Assembly: GCF_004345645.1 (NCBI RefSeq)
Contig: NZ_SLWS01000023.1
Span: forward strand, 1-62,497
Direction of reading: 5' to 3'
DNA length: 62,497 nt
DNA from: Actinocrispum wychmicini
GTDB taxonomy: Bacteria; Actinomycetota; Actinomycetes; Mycobacteriales; Pseudonocardiaceae
The notes below the pieces were generated by a model. It made no database searches. It saw nothing but the letters and a program-made list of their open reading frames with translations, and was not told the origin of the DNA. The position numbers and the translations under genes were made by a program. The stretch's first letter is position 1. Every line of letters begins with the position of its first letter. Positions 51,046-59,527 of this stretch are shown piece by piece.

Positions 51046-51980
51046 GAGTACTGGGCCAGGTCGTCGATGGTCTGCTGGACCTCGGGATGGTCCCGGCCCA
51101 GCAGCTGGGTCCTGATGTTCAGGGCACGCTGGGTGAGGCGGCCGGCCGCGGCCATGTTGCCCTTGGCGGCCATCAGCATCGCGAACTCGGCGCAGGCGAC
51201 CGCGAGGTCGTAGTGGTACTCCGGCAGCACCCGTTCCAATGTGGAGATCGCGCGCCGGAACAGCCTCTCGGAGGCGTCCAGCTTGCCCACTCTGGACAGG
51301 AACGACGCCAGGGTCACCTGGTCGTTCGCGACCGCCGGGTGGTTCGGCGGGAACCGGCGTTCCCGCAGGCCCAGCGCCCGCGCCGCGTACGACTCGCCGC
51401 TGGTGAACCGGCCGCGCACCAGGTCCAGCATGGCCAGGTGGTGCCACACCACCGCGGCCGCCGGACCGGTGCCCTGGCCGATCAGGGCGACCGCCTGCTG
51501 GAGCATCCGCTCGGCCTCGGCGAACCGGCTGCCGTACTGGTACACGGTCGCCAGCCCGCACATCAGGTTGACCTGCTCGGTCGGGGTGGGCCAGGTGCCG
51601 TCCTCGGCCAGCTCCAGCGCCGAGGAGTAGAGCACCTCCGCGCTGCCCAGGCGGTTGCGGATCCGCTCGACACCGGCCAGGCAGCTCAACGCGGCGACCC
51701 GCAGCCGGACCAGGCCCTCGTCCAGCCGGGAGTACTCCTCGGTGATCACAATGGACCGTTTGGCGTAGCGTTCCGCCTTGTCGTACCGGGAAACCGCCTC
51801 ATGCAACCGGCTGAGCAGGATCAACGAGTCCGCGACGGCGGGATGGTTGGGGATCCGGGTCTGTTCGGCCACCGACAGCGCGGTCTCCGCGACCGCGATC
51901 GCGTCCCCGAACCGCCCCTCGTCGGCGAACCGACCGGCCAGGCCGAGGCGTCTTCGTGCCTCAGCCAGCGGATCGAGCAT
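51042..51980 (-). CDS. TPR-repeat protein
   Basis: 312 residues made of about seven tetratricopeptide repeats (for example RYDKAERYAKRSI, RFAEAERMLQQAVAL, KLDASERLFRRAI), ending LLGRDHPEVQQTIDDLAQY. It is a cytosolic protein-interaction scaffold without any catalytic domain. It is the last of three related TPR genes in tandem on this strand, 101 bp after the fragment gene. ATG 51980 has no close Shine-Dalgarno. Confidence 0.85.
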   Translation of the reverse strand: MLDPLAEARRRLGLAGRFADEGRFGDAIAVAETALSVAEQTRIPNHPAVADSLILLSRLHEAVSRYDKAERYAKRSIVITEEYSRLDEGLVRLRVAALSCLAGVERIRNRLGSAEVLYSSALELAEDGTWPTPTEQVNLMCGLATVYQYGSRFAEAERMLQQAVALIGQGTGPAAAVVWHHLAMLDLVRGRFTSGESYAARALGLRERRFPPNHPAVANDQVTLASFLSRVGKLDASERLFRRAISTLERVLPEYHYDLAVACAEFAMLMAAKGNMAAAGRLTQRALNIRTQLLGRDHPEVQQTIDDLAQYS

Positions 51981-52080
51981 CGCCGGCCCCGCACATCTGA
52001 GCTCCTCTCGTCGAGGACATGATGGCAGGACTTCGGCCGCGAGTGGGCTTCGGCGACCCCTAGACGCCGAAGACCATCGG

Positions 52081-52350
52081 TCAGCCGGTGGGCAGGACTG
52101 CTAAGTTTCGCCTGGTCAAGGTCAGTTCCGGGTGGTCGTCGGCAAGCAGCCGCCGGCGGATCTCCAACGACCGGCGATAGAACCGCTCGGCCTCTTCGAC
52201 GTTGCCGCGCACGGCCATCAGCACGCCGAGGTCGTTGAACATGGCCGCGACGTCGTCGTTGAGCAGCGCGACCTCGTCGGCCACGGCGACCTGGTTGTGG
52301 TTCGCCGGCTCCCGCAGGATCCAGAACAGGTCCTCTTCCATGCCGACCAT
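52081..52350 (-). CDS. 89-residue TPR fragment, partial duplicate of its neighbour
   Basis: The sequence is about 1.5 TPR units. Residues 33-80 are nearly collinear with the C-terminus of the gene at 52383-53294: FNDLGVLMAVRGNVEEAERF against LNDLGALMAARGENAEAERH, then SLEIRRRLLADDHPEL against SLEIKRRLFGADHPEI. The N-terminal repeats are missing. AGGA 7 bases before ATG 52350 suggests it is translated. It is probably a partial gene duplication, either decaying or used as a small partner protein. Confidence 0.65.
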   Translation of the reverse strand: MVGMEEDLFWILREPANHNQVAVADEVALLNDDVAAMFNDLGVLMAVRGNVEEAERFYRRSLEIRRRLLADDHPELTLTRRNLAVLPTG

Positions 52351-52382
52351 GGTGCGGTCCTGGACGTCCCGGGCGGTAGGTA

Positions 52383-53294
52383 TCAGGTTCCCGGTCGCGC
52401 CGGGAGATGTTCCCGGTTGCGGACGGTGAGCGCGATCTCCGGGTGATCCGCGCCGAACAGCCGTCTCTTGATCTCCAAGGACCGCGTGTAGTGCCGCTCG
52501 GCCTCGGCGTTCTCGCCGCGCGCGGCCATCAGCGCGCCCAGGTCGTTCAAGGTCACCGCGACCTCGTAGTGGTCCGGTCCGTACGCCCGTTCGAACACGG
52601 CCAGTGCTTCCCGGTAAAGCACCTCGGCCTCGTCCCACTTGCCCTGTCCGGCCAGCAGCGACGCCAGCGCGGCCTGGTCGGCGGCGACAGTCGGGTGGTC
52701 GGGTGGCAGTGTCCGCAGGCGCAGCTCGACCGACTGGCGGGCATGCTGCTCACCCGATGCGTAACGGCGTCGGGAATGGTCCAGGCCGCCGAGGTTGTGC
52801 CAGATCGTGGCCGCCCGCGGGCTGTCCGGGCCGACCATCGCCAACGCCTTTCGGTAGAGCGACTCGGCTTCGTCGAACCGGCGGGCGTACTTGTAGACGA
52901 CACCGAGACCGGTCAGCAACGCCACCATGTCCGGGTGACCGGGCCCGGCCAGGGCGATCGCCTGCCGGTACAGGTCTTCCGCGCTGTCCAGCCGGGACTG
53001 GATCCGCTCGACCGTCGCGAGCCGGGCCAGGGCGTTCACCCGAAGCCGTCTGTCCGAAAGGGACTCCGTGCCGGCCATCGCGCGACGGGCGTAGACCTCG
53101 GCATCGGCGTAACGACCAAGGGCCTCAAGGATCGCGCACAGGGCGAAGCACCCGTTGACCGTGCTCGAATGGTCAGGACCGTGGTCCCGCAAAAGGATCG
53201 TGTACGCGGCCTCGGCCGGTGCCAGCGCGTCGACGGCCTTGCCCGCGGCGAACGCCTCACGGGCAAGGCCGAGCAACTCACGCGCCTGGTCCAC
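52383..53294 (-). CDS. TPR-repeat protein coupled to acyl-CoA dehydrogenase
   Basis: 303 residues with about six TPRs, for example RYADAEVYARRAM, RFDEAESLYRKALAM and KWDEAEVLYREALAVFERAYG. GTG 53294 overlaps the TAG of the upstream acyl-CoA dehydrogenase by one base (TAGTG), so the two are translationally coupled. This suggests a functional link, for example assembly or regulation of the dehydrogenase, though no such role is known. The C-terminus is copied in the next small gene. Confidence 0.82.
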   Translation of the reverse strand: MDQARELLGLAREAFAAGKAVDALAPAEAAYTILLRDHGPDHSSTVNGCFALCAILEALGRYADAEVYARRAMAGTESLSDRRLRVNALARLATVERIQSRLDSAEDLYRQAIALAGPGHPDMVALLTGLGVVYKYARRFDEAESLYRKALAMVGPDSPRAATIWHNLGGLDHSRRRYASGEQHARQSVELRLRTLPPDHPTVAADQAALASLLAGQGKWDEAEVLYREALAVFERAYGPDHYEVAVTLNDLGALMAARGENAEAERHYTRSLEIKRRLFGADHPEIALTVRNREHLPARPGT

Positions 53295-54334
53295 TAACCG
53301 ATGATGGCATCCGCGATCCGGGCCCGCAGATCCCGGGCACCACCGCCGAACGCCGCCAGCCACTGGGCGCGCTTGTAGAGCCGGTGCAGGACGTGCTCCC
53401 ACGTCATACCCACGCCGCCGAGCACCTGGATGACGTGCTCACACGCGGCCACCGCGGCCTCGGCCGCGGCGGACTTCGCGGCGGCACAGGCCACGTCCGC
53501 CTGCGGGTCCTCCTCCTGGACGCTCCACGCCGCCCAGTACGTCAGCGACCGGGCCAGTTCCAGTGCCGCGTACGAGTCGACCAGCTGGTTGGACACCGCC
53601 TGGTACGTGCCGATGACCTTGCCGAACTGGGATCGGCTCGACGCGTGGGCGACACCGTCGTCCACAGCTCGCCGGCCCACACCGAGAGCCTCGGCCGCGG
53701 CCAGCACGAACGCCCGGTTCTCGATGGCCGCCAGCACAGCGTGTCCCGACGTCAGCGACCGTGACGGCGCGTCCGCGAACTCGACGGTGTACAGCCGCCT
53801 GGAAAGGTCCGAAGTGGACAGAGGGGTCACCGTGGCGTCCGCGGTACGGACCAGGCGCAGCTCGGCACCGGCCGTCACGACCACCAACGCGTCGGTGCAG
53901 GCGGCGTCCGGGACGAGGATCTTGGTCCCGGTCACCCGGCCGTCGGCGGAGACGGATGTGGCCAGGTCAGTGTCCCGCAAACCTTGCGGGCGCCCGGATT
54001 CCGCCCACGCCAACGACAGCCGCAGATCCCCGGCCGACACCGCCGCGGCCAGTTCGGCGTCGTGCTGGACCGCCGGCAGAGCCAACGCCAGCGTCGAGAA
54101 CAACGGTGCCGGCAGCAACGCGGCACCGGTCTCCTCGAACAGGACCACGTGGTCGAGCAGGGTCAGCTCCGGGTCCGTCCACCCCAGTTCGGCCACCTGC
54201 TTCCAGCTCTCCGGCTGCCAGCCGGGCGAGCCGTCGACGATCGCCGGCACACCGTCCAACGGGTACTGCTCGGCCAGGAACTCCTTGGCGGCGACCCGAA
54301 GCATCTCCTGCTCGGCAGAGAAAGCGAAGTCCAT
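53294..54334 (-). CDS. Acyl-CoA dehydrogenase, small (beta-like) subunit
   Basis: 346 residues. The ACAD fold is recognisable from MDFAFSAEQEMLR, a middle domain lacking the usual TEP..GSD loop (it has SLAWAESGRP), and the C-terminal RSQFGKVIGTYQAVSNQLVD and VIQVLGGVGMTWEHVLHRLYKRAQW. Divergent ACADs like this usually pair with a second, catalytic ACAD as heterotetramers (as in steroid side-chain FadE pairs). The ATG overlaps the TGA of the partner gene (TGATG) and has AGGAG 7 bases upstream. Confidence 0.87.
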   Translation of the reverse strand: MDFAFSAEQEMLRVAAKEFLAEQYPLDGVPAIVDGSPGWQPESWKQVAELGWTDPELTLLDHVVLFEETGAALLPAPLFSTLALALPAVQHDAELAAAVSAGDLRLSLAWAESGRPQGLRDTDLATSVSADGRVTGTKILVPDAACTDALVVVTAGAELRLVRTADATVTPLSTSDLSRRLYTVEFADAPSRSLTSGHAVLAAIENRAFVLAAAEALGVGRRAVDDGVAHASSRSQFGKVIGTYQAVSNQLVDSYAALELARSLTYWAAWSVQEEDPQADVACAAAKSAAAEAAVAACEHVIQVLGGVGMTWEHVLHRLYKRAQWLAAFGGGARDLRARIADAIIG

Positions 54335-55506
54335 CACCGGCTCCTAGGCAGGCCGAGCACACGTTCGGCGACGATGTTACGAAGGATCTCGGACGTCCCA
54401 GCCTCGATGGTGTTGCCACGGCTGCGAAGCTGGCGATACTGCCAGTACCCGTCCCACACGCCGCCGTCGCCGTCCAACATCCCGGACAGCCCCTGCAGGC
54501 TGCGCGCCAGCTTGGTCAGCCGCTGGTTCGCCTCGCTCCACACGAGCTTCACGACCGAACTCTCCGGACCGGGCGCGCCCTTCGTCAACAACGTCGTCAG
54601 TGTCCGGTAGTTGGTGAACGCCAACGACTGCAGCTCGATCCACTCCTGGGCGATCGCGTCCCGCACCACCGGGTCGTCCGCCGGGACCCGGCCGTCCGAA
54701 CCAGGCTCCCTGGCCAGGTCCACCAACCGGGAGAAGTGCTGACGCAGCTGAGCGACCAGCGCGAACGCCATGGTGCCGCGCTCGTGCAGCAGGGTGGTCA
54801 TGGCGACTTTCCAGCCGTCGCCCGGTTTGCCGAGGATCGAGTCCTTGGGCACGCGGACGTCGGTGAAGAAGATCTCGTTGAACTCCGGGTCACCGGTGAT
54901 CTGCTTGAGCGGCCGCACTTCCACGCCGGGCAGGTGCATGTCCACCAGCAGGTACGACAGGCCGGCGTGCTTCTCGGCGGCCGGATCCGTGCGCACGACC
55001 AGGATGCACCAGTCCGCGAGATGCGCGTACGACGACCACACCTTCTGGCCGTTGACCACCCACTCGTCGCCGTCGAGCACCGCCTTGGTGCGGGCGCCGG
55101 CCAGGTCTGAGCCGCTGCCCGGCTCGGAGAAGCCCTGGCACCAGATGTCCTCGCCGGACAGCAGCCTGGCCAGGTGCTTGCTCTTCTGCTCGTGCGTGCC
55201 CCAGGTCATGATCGTCGGGCCGGCCATGTTCAGGCCGATGATGCCCATGTGCTCCGGCGCGCCGGCGCGGACCATCTCCTCGAAGTAGATGGCCTGGTAG
55301 CTGGGCGAGAGCCCGTGCCCGCCGTACTCTCGTGGCCAGGTCAACCCGACGTAGCCGCCGTCGAACAGCCGGCGGCTCCACTTACGCAGGTAGCCGGCGT
55401 CGGGGCGGCCCGCGGCCGGCATTCCGCCGGCGTCGAAGTTGGCTTCGTACCAGTCGCGCAGCTTCGCACGGAACGCCGCCTCGTCAGCGGTGTCACGGAA
55501 GTCCAT
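54334..55506 (-). CDS. Acyl-CoA dehydrogenase, large (alpha-like) subunit
   Basis: 390 residues from ATG 55506 (a GTG at 55521 adds 5). Intact flavin/substrate signatures are QGFSEPGSGSDLAG and VVNGQKVWSSYAH; the end has GNTIEAGTSEILRNIVAERVLGLPR. It should carry the catalytic dehydrogenation, with the coupled downstream protein as partner. The closest known architectures are the paired FadE enzymes of cholesterol and branched acyl-CoA breakdown; the substrate here is unknown. It is divergent from a TetR gene with a short palindrome between them. Confidence 0.88.
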   Translation of the reverse strand: MDFRDTADEAAFRAKLRDWYEANFDAGGMPAAGRPDAGYLRKWSRRLFDGGYVGLTWPREYGGHGLSPSYQAIYFEEMVRAGAPEHMGIIGLNMAGPTIMTWGTHEQKSKHLARLLSGEDIWCQGFSEPGSGSDLAGARTKAVLDGDEWVVNGQKVWSSYAHLADWCILVVRTDPAAEKHAGLSYLLVDMHLPGVEVRPLKQITGDPEFNEIFFTDVRVPKDSILGKPGDGWKVAMTTLLHERGTMAFALVAQLRQHFSRLVDLAREPGSDGRVPADDPVVRDAIAQEWIELQSLAFTNYRTLTTLLTKGAPGPESSVVKLVWSEANQRLTKLARSLQGLSGMLDGDGGVWDGYWQYRQLRSRGNTIEAGTSEILRNIVAERVLGLPRSR

Positions 55507-55521
55507 GAGACATGTTTGCAC

Positions 55522-55532
55522 TGTGACTCACA
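55522..55532. promoter_or_regulatory. Short palindrome between the ACAD pair and the TetR gene
   Basis: TGTGACTCACA at 55522-55532 is a perfect 5-1-5 palindrome just upstream of the acyl-CoA dehydrogenase start, in the 84-bp gap to the divergent TetR gene. It is short, so it is only a candidate operator. Confidence 0.35.
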
Positions 55533-55590
55533 CCAGGTCAACTAGCCGATATGTCTCTGCAATGCGACGCGGGCAGGTATGGTGGCGGGT

Positions 55591-56214
55591 ATGTCGACCA
55601 CCCCGCTCGCACGCGCCCTGCGCGGCCCGTCCCCGGCGCCGAAGTCGGCTCCGATCGACGCGTTCCGCCTGGCCAAGGCCTGGTTCCTGGCCGGCAGGCG
55701 GGTCGACATGCAGCAGCTCGCCGCCGAACTGGGGGTCAGCCGCGCGACGCTGTACCGCTGGTGCGGCAGCCGCGAACAGCTCATCGGCGAGGTCATCTGG
55801 GCCATCAACGAACGCGCCTTGAAAGACACCCTGGCCAAGACCCGCGGCTCCGGCCGTGCCCTGGTGACCCGCGTGCTGGAGCGGTCCCTCGCCCAGATCC
55901 GCAGCTTCGACGCGCTACAGCAGTTCGTGGCCGAGGACGCCGAGTACGCGCTACGGATCATCACGTCCAAGCAGAGCGTGGTGCAGGCCCGGCTGATCGA
56001 GTGGACCGCGGACTTCCTGCGCGCCGAGGTCAAGCTCCGGGACGACATCGACGTGGCCGACCTCGCCTACGTCATCGTGCGCGTCGGCGAGTCGTTCGTC
56101 TGGAGCGACATGATCACCGGCGCGCCCCCGGCGACCGACAAGGCGGTGAAGATCGCCGACCTGCTGATCGCCGCCGCCGAGGAGCCGGTGTGCGGTCACT
56201 TGGCATCCCCGTAA
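55591..56214 (+). CDS. TetR-family regulator (QsdR-like)
   Basis: 207 residues. The N-terminal HTH is MQQLAAELGVSRATLYRWCGSREQLIGEVIW (about 35-65), preceded by PIDAFRLAKAWFLAGRRVD, typical of the QsdR-type group of actinobacterial TetR proteins. The C-terminal ligand domain is all helical. It probably represses the divergent acyl-CoA dehydrogenase/TPR operon in response to an acyl-CoA or lactone; this is inferred from position. ATG 55591 is used; an ATG 12 bp upstream is possible. Its 3' end overlaps the polymerase gene by 19 bp. Confidence 0.87.
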   Translation: MSTTPLARALRGPSPAPKSAPIDAFRLAKAWFLAGRRVDMQQLAAELGVSRATLYRWCGSREQLIGEVIWAINERALKDTLAKTRGSGRALVTRVLERSLAQIRSFDALQQFVAEDAEYALRIITSKQSVVQARLIEWTADFLRAEVKLRDDIDVADLAYVIVRVGESFVWSDMITGAPPATDKAVKIADLLIAAAEEPVCGHLASP

Positions 56215-57824
56215 CAGTCCACAATGGATGATTCGAGCGGGAACTTCACCTCCGTTCCCGGGAAGACCAGGCCGGTCGCTTCCGCCGCCGCGGCCGCCAG
56301 CTCCGCCGAGACGTCCGGCGCGTCGCCGGCCGGGCAGTGCACCAGGACCTCGTCGTGTTGGTAGAAGACGATCTCCGCGGCGGTCCCGGCCAACCGGCGG
56401 CGCAACGTCACCAGGAGCACCAGGGCCCAGTCGGCGGCGCTGGCCTGGACGACGAAGTTGCGGGTGAACCGGCCCCACTCCCGAGCGGCTTGGCGAGACT
56501 TCTGCAGCGACTCCTCGTCGGTCCGTTCCATCAACGCCATCCGCTGGGCTCCCGGGCGCGGGCTGGTGCGGCCGAGCCGGGACCGGACCATGAACCCCTG
56601 TTCGCCGTCCCGGGCGGCCTGTTCCACGTGCCCGACCGCCTGCGGGAAACGTTTGCGCAGCACGGCGAGCAGCGGGCCGGCACCGCCGCTCGTGCCGCCG
56701 TACATCGCGGACAGCATCGCGATCTTGGCCCGGCCGCGGTCGCCGTCGAACGAGTCGGCCGCGAGCGACGCGTACAGATCCACGTCCGCCGACACCTCGG
56801 CCAGCCGCTGGTCGCCGGACAGGGCGGCCAGCACGCGCGGCTCCAACTGGGCCGCGTCGGCGACCACGAGCGACCAGCCCGGCAGCGAGCGCACGGCCTT
56901 GCGCAACGCCTTGGGCAGTTGCAGAGCGGCCCCGCCACGGGTCGCCCAGCGGCCCGAGACCACGCCGCCGACCACGTAGTCCGGCCGGAATCGTCCATTG
57001 TGGACCCAGGAGTCCAGCCAGGTCCAGCCGTGCGCGGTCCACATCCGCGCGAGTTCCTTGTACTCCAGCAGCGGTTCGACCGCCGGATGGTCCACCTCGC
57101 GCAACAGCCACGCCCTGGTCGACGCGATGTCGATCCCCTCGCGGGCGAACGCGCGCACCACGCTGGCCGGGCTGTCCGGATTGACCGGATGCCCGCCGAA
57201 GGCGTCGACGATCCGGGCGGCCAGGGCGGCGAGCTTGTCCGGGCGGGCGCCGGGCGCCGGCTTCGGGCCGAGCATCTCGGTCAGCAGCTCCCGGTGCACG
57301 CCCTCGTTCCAGGGCAGCCCGTGATCCGTCATCTCCGCCGCGGCCAGCCCACCCGCGGACTCGGCCGCGATGAGTAACCGTTGCCCCTCCCCCCGGCCCA
57401 GCTGGGACCGGTAGACCTCCACCAGCAGGTCCAGCGACAGGGTCTCCTGGTCGGTCTCGAACAGGGCGGGCTGGGCGTTCCGGGCGGGCGGCGGCTTGTC
57501 CGGCGGCTCGGCCCGCCCGTGCAGCCGGGCCCACGCGGCGGCCGGGTTGCGGGGCGAGCCGTGCTGGCCCGCGGACGCCAGCAGGATCCCCTCGGTGAGG
57601 GTCAGGTCGTGGCAACGGGCCACCCGGACACCGGCTTCCAGCAGCTGCGGATAGAGGGCTTCGGCGGCCGGGAAGACCCAGCGCGGCTGATGCTCGGCCT
57701 CGTAGCGGCCTATCCAGGAGGCCAGGTCAGCGGTAGTGTGGTCAGAGATCTTTTCAGACGTGACCGGGTCGAGCACCCGAAGGCGGCCGGCGCCTTCGGC
57801 CTCGGGCGACACCATCACGACCAT
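56196..57824 (-). CDS. Short family A DNA polymerase (3'-5' exonuclease-like/polymerase)
   Basis: 542 residues, far shorter than PolA and without its 5' nuclease domain. The polymerase palm is clear: motif A VVADAAQLEPRVLAAL (DAAQLEPR in place of DYSQIELR), motif B in AKIAMLSAMYGGTSG, and motif C QHDEVLVHCP. The N-terminal 180 residues are a shortened exonuclease-like region without an obvious DEDD set. Such proteins are common in actinobacteria as a second PolA homologue. Asp, Gln, Glu and Arg of motif A are kept, so it may be active. It is likely to act in repair. Confidence 0.87.
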   Translation of the reverse strand: MVVMVSPEAEGAGRLRVLDPVTSEKISDHTTADLASWIGRYEAEHQPRWVFPAAEALYPQLLEAGVRVARCHDLTLTEGILLASAGQHGSPRNPAAAWARLHGRAEPPDKPPPARNAQPALFETDQETLSLDLLVEVYRSQLGRGEGQRLLIAAESAGGLAAAEMTDHGLPWNEGVHRELLTEMLGPKPAPGARPDKLAALAARIVDAFGGHPVNPDSPASVVRAFAREGIDIASTRAWLLREVDHPAVEPLLEYKELARMWTAHGWTWLDSWVHNGRFRPDYVVGGVVSGRWATRGGAALQLPKALRKAVRSLPGWSLVVADAAQLEPRVLAALSGDQRLAEVSADVDLYASLAADSFDGDRGRAKIAMLSAMYGGTSGGAGPLLAVLRKRFPQAVGHVEQAARDGEQGFMVRSRLGRTSPRPGAQRMALMERTDEESLQKSRQAAREWGRFTRNFVVQASAADWALVLLVTLRRRLAGTAAEIVFYQHDEVLVHCPAGDAPDVSAELAAAAAEATGLVFPGTEVKFPLESSIVDCYGDAK

Positions 57825-57911
57825 GCCGCTGATTGTGCCCCGGGGGTACGACAGTTACCGTCGAACCTTACTCGCCAGTAGGAACGCCGCCCCGCTGCCG
57901 TGGAGGTACCG

Positions 57912-59525
57912 TTGCCCAACGTCGTCACCCGCATCCCTGAGACGCTGCAGAGCATCAGGATCCTGCACCGGGCCGGCCTGGTCCCGGTCCCCCGGCTGGA
58001 CGAGGGCCTCCGAGCCCTGCGGCTGATCAGGCAGATCGGCCCGATCGCGGGCGCGGTGCGGATCTCCGCCAAGCGTGACGCCCGCCGGCTCGGCCTGGTC
58101 GACGACCGCGGCCCGTTGACGTTCACCCAGCTCGACCGCAGGTCCAACAGCCTGACCCGGGCCTGGGCGGAACGCGGCCTCGGCGAGGGCTCGGTGATCG
58201 GCGTGCTCTGCCGGGACCACCGTGGCCTGGTGGACGCGATGCTCGCCGCCGGCAAGCTCGGCGCCCGGCTGCTGCTGATGAACACCGGCTTCGCCAAGCC
58301 GCAGTTCGTCGACGTGGTGCGGCGCGAGAAAGTCGCCGCCGTGGTGTACGACGAGGAGTTCACGGACCTCCTGTCCGAGGTGGACCTCCCCCGGTACCTG
58401 GCCTGGGTGGACGACGACTCCACCGGCGGCGACGTGCCCACGTTGGAGGAGTTGATCGCGAGCACCGACGACCGGCCGCCGGCCAATCCCGGCAAACCTG
58501 GCGGTCTCGTGCTGCTGACCAGCGGAACCACCGGAACACCGAAAGGTGCGCCGAGGCAGATCAAGTCGGGTCTCTCGGCCGCCCAGTTCCTTGACCGCAT
58601 CCCCTTGCGCACCAACGAGTGCACGGTCCTGGCCGCGCCGATATTCCACGGCACCGGGCTGTCCCAGTTCGTCCTGTCGTTCGCCCTGGGCTGCACGGTC
58701 GTGGTGCGGCGCCGGTTCGACGCCGAGGCGACCCTGAAGATGGTCCAGGACAACAACGCCACCGAACTGGTGGTCGTGCCGACCATGCTGCAACGCGTCC
58801 TGGACCTCGGCGAGGACGTGATCCGGAAGTACGACACGTCCTCGCTGCGGATCGTCTTCTCGGCGGGTTCGGCACTGTCCCCGGAACTGGGCAACCGGGC
58901 CACCAAGATCTTCGGTGACGTCGTCTACAACCTTTACGGCTCAACGGAAGTGGCCGTGGCCGCGGTCGCCACCCCGGAGGACTGGCGGGCGGCGCCCGGC
59001 ACAGTGGGCAAGGTCCCGTGCGGCTGCCGGGTGCAGCTGTACGACGACCACGGCGGCCGGGTCACCGAGCCGGGCGCGCTCGGCCGGGTCTTCGTGGGCA
59101 GCGACCTGGCGTTCGGCGGATACACCGACGGGCGCAACAAGGAGATCATCGACGGCCTGCTGTCCACAGGGGACGTCGGCCACTTCGACGGCGAGGGCCG
59201 GTTGTTCATCGACGGCCGGGACGACGAGATGATCGTGTCCGGTGGCGAGAACGTCTTCCCGGTGGAGGTGGAGAACCTGCTCGCCGAGCATCCTGGAGTG
59301 GTCGAGGCCGCGGTGATCGGCGTGCCGGATGAGAAGTTCGGCCAGCGGCTGCGGGCGTTCGTGGTCGCGCGGGACGGCGCCGAACTGGACGAAACCCAGG
59401 TCCAGGACCACGTCAAGGCCAACCTGGCGCGCTACAAGGTACCCAGGGACGTCCGGTTCCTGGACACGCTCCCACGCAACGCCACCGGGAAGCTGCTGCG
59501 CGGGCGGCTAGCCGAAATGGACTGA
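57912..59525 (+). CDS. AMP-dependent acyl-CoA synthetase/ligase (FadD-like)
   Basis: 537 residues. ANL-superfamily motifs are LLTSGTTGTPKGAPR (ATP loop), NLYGSTEVAV, STGDVGHFD, DDEMIVSGGENVFPVEVE and a C-terminal PRNATGKLLRG with the catalytic Lys. It activates a carboxylic acid as AMP ester and then CoA thioester. TTG 57912 is preferred because GGAGG (57902-57906) precedes it; GTG 57900 would overlap that site. FadD12-like features suggest a medium or long acid. It lies 3 bp before the convergent XRE gene. Confidence 0.9.
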   Translation: MPNVVTRIPETLQSIRILHRAGLVPVPRLDEGLRALRLIRQIGPIAGAVRISAKRDARRLGLVDDRGPLTFTQLDRRSNSLTRAWAERGLGEGSVIGVLCRDHRGLVDAMLAAGKLGARLLLMNTGFAKPQFVDVVRREKVAAVVYDEEFTDLLSEVDLPRYLAWVDDDSTGGDVPTLEELIASTDDRPPANPGKPGGLVLLTSGTTGTPKGAPRQIKSGLSAAQFLDRIPLRTNECTVLAAPIFHGTGLSQFVLSFALGCTVVVRRRFDAEATLKMVQDNNATELVVVPTMLQRVLDLGEDVIRKYDTSSLRIVFSAGSALSPELGNRATKIFGDVVYNLYGSTEVAVAAVATPEDWRAAPGTVGKVPCGCRVQLYDDHGGRVTEPGALGRVFVGSDLAFGGYTDGRNKEIIDGLLSTGDVGHFDGEGRLFIDGRDDEMIVSGGENVFPVEVENLLAEHPGVVEAAVIGVPDEKFGQRLRAFVVARDGAELDETQVQDHVKANLARYKVPRDVRFLDTLPRNATGKLLRGRLAEMD

Positions 59526-59527
59526 CG

